A stretch of 64,000 nucleotides of DNA from Charina bottae (lineage: Eukaryota > Chordata > Lepidosauria > Squamata > Charinaidae). The notes under the pieces are model-generated. The model had not been told where the DNA came from and searched no databases. It saw only the letters and a program-made list of their open reading frames with translations. Below are positions 62,863-64,000 of this stretch, in pieces; position 1 is the first letter of the stretch; the number at the start of each line of letters is the position of its first letter. Location: positions 41,658,001 to 41,722,000 of the forward strand of contig JALMGJ010000008.1 of the NCBI GenBank assembly GCA_023362775.1, written 5' to 3'. The translations under genes and the position numbers were made by a program.

Positions 62863-63164
62863 CATTTTAATGAAAACAAAAATATTTTTATATATACAGT
62901 AAAATGTTAAAGGACCAGCAAATGGATCCTAAAAACTATTTAAAACTTTTTTATCATCTTACTTTTTCACGAATACGGAATATTACATAAGTTTAACCCC
63001 GTCCCATTTTTGCCATCCCAATGTCCCATTTTTGTCTCAAGGAAATATGGTCAGCCTACAAGTAACATAAAGTGAGGTCCTCGGCTGCCCAAAATATTGG
63101 TCATCCCTGAACTCCCAAACACAGAATTCAACATCCTGAAAGTATAAACCGGTCTTTACCCCAC

Positions 63165-63280
63165 TCTGCTGTTCTCCAGGTGCTTGGGACTCCAACTCCC
63201 AGAATTCCTCGCTGCTTGGAATTCTGGGAATTCCTGTCCTAGCATATTTAGAAATTATCAGGTTGGGAAAGATGGGAGAC
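63165..63280. mobile_element. Degenerate foldback hAT (tentative)
   Basis: The stretch has gactccaactcccagaattc with a partial inverse ggaattctgggaattcc downstream, as in the foldback hAT twins, but no duplication is visible. Confidence 0.35.
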
Positions 63281-63456
63281 CACCAAGATTACAGACTACA
63301 GTAGGGGATTTAAAAACATCCTGGAAAGAAACAATGGCAAAGTGATTCCAAAGTATATGGATATTTTCATGAAATCACCAATAGTCAAGCTTGACTCAAG
63401 AGAGACTATACCCCCCCCCCCCAAAAAAGGGTGGAGCAAATACAACGGTCAAACTA

Positions 63457-63685
63457 CAGGTTGTCCTTGTTGCGCGACTACAATTGGGACCAGCAACTCA
63501 GTTGTTAAGCGAAGCGGTTGCTAAGAGAAACGGCAACTGTGCTTACGATCTTACTTCAGCTTTCCTTTGCTTTACAGACCTGCGAAGTTCATCAATGCAA
63601 GGATTGGTCACAAAGTTTCTTTTTCATCACTGTCATAACTGCAAATGATCGCTAAACAAGGCAGTCACTAACCGAGGACTATCTG
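63457..63685. mobile_element. Tigger-like MITE, 229 bp
   Basis: Ends caggttgtccttgttgcg and ccgaggactatctg, flanked by TA (63455-63456, 63686-63687). Termini relate to the 402-bp family, interior differs. Confidence 0.7.
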
Positions 63686-63687
63686 TA

Positions 63688-64000
63688 AAGGAACACTGGC
63701 TACGTTATTTAATCAGATTTCCTTGATTTGCCTAAATGAGACAAGTGCACAATTTTGTTTCCTATTATTTTTTTTTCCTTTTAGCACAAAGTAGGCATAA
63801 AACAAGCGAAGCAAAGGTTTGCAAAGATGGGCTTTATTAAGACCTTTCAAAATAAGGGGAGGTTAATCGTTGGAGATAATGACATTCTTAGAAAAACCCA
63901 GAAAAAAATGTTACTGAAAGTTTCCTTCTCCAAGCAGACCAACACGAAAGTGTTCCTTTAAAATGAAAAAGGAGCAGGGAAAAGTCAATGATTTCAGCCT
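63688..64000. other. No feature recognised
   Basis: About 310 bp to the window end, no nameable element. Confidence 0.4.

Larger units (their letters stand above)
61649..63058. mobile_element. Arthur-like hAT element with later insertions (tentative)
   Basis: Left end aggctgaccatacgtaccg with repeated CCGTTTT motifs, right end aatatggtcagcct with CCCATTTTTG motifs: the ends are inverted copies. An L2-like tail and a SINE head (62350-62860) sit inside. No target duplication was found. Confidence 0.5.

Noticed and set aside
47169..64000. FRAS1 signal-peptide exon and promoter
   Set aside because: I looked for an upstream exon encoding a CVYQ-like start with a fitting phase and found none. It is probably further right, outside the window.

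Overview
The window is nuclear DNA of a vertebrate, most likely a squamate reptile (a snake is plausible, but the sequence does not settle it). The signs are a BovB (RTE) LINE that is almost complete, five recent tRNA-derived SINEs of the Sauria type, L2-clade and CR1 LINEs, L1 and Penelope-like remnants, many short hAT transposons with 8-bp target duplications, and long simple repeats. There is no bacterial, plasmid or phage content.

The only host gene recognised is FRAS1, on the minus strand. Eleven exons (called a to k here, in transcript order) lie between 47168 and 16660. Each has AG/GT borders, phases join without a break, and together they give 1390 nt (463 codons plus one base). They encode six von Willebrand factor type C (VWFC) modules and then the first two furin-like cysteine-rich repeats, as at the N-terminus of the FRAS1 extracellular matrix protein. 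The signal-peptide exon was not found to the right, and the next furin-like exon was not found to the left. Most of the gene therefore lies outside the window, and 1-16659 is read as intron.

Layout. 1-7490: an L2 LINE split by a full-length-type BovB, itself split by a second L2. 7943-11590: simple repeats, a CpG-rich hAT element, CR1 and a compound microsatellite. 13119-15730: a Tigger-like MITE and two SINEs, one with internal tandem amplification. 16660-47168: FRAS1 exons with hAT, SINE, L1, L2, Penelope-like and LTR insertions in the introns. 47770-64000: 5'-side intron or flank, with a four-level nest of CR1, SINE, solo LTR and hAT (51745-53905), a second BovB copy, Sauria SINEs, a Penelope-like remnant, two 135-bp foldback hATs and an older hAT-like composite.

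The repeats relate to each other as expected for retroposon partners: Sauria and SINE2 tails resemble the tails of the RTE/BovB copies in the same window, so BovB-type reverse transcriptase is the likely source of their mobility. I see no undescribed multi-gene system. The most unusual observations are structural: a hAT element carrying 214 bp of unrelated DNA between duplicated ends, two hAT copies sharing one target site three times, a SINE inside a 73-bp direct repeat, hypervariable CpG-rich interiors of one MITE family, and an 84-bp FRAS1 intron that is open in frame.
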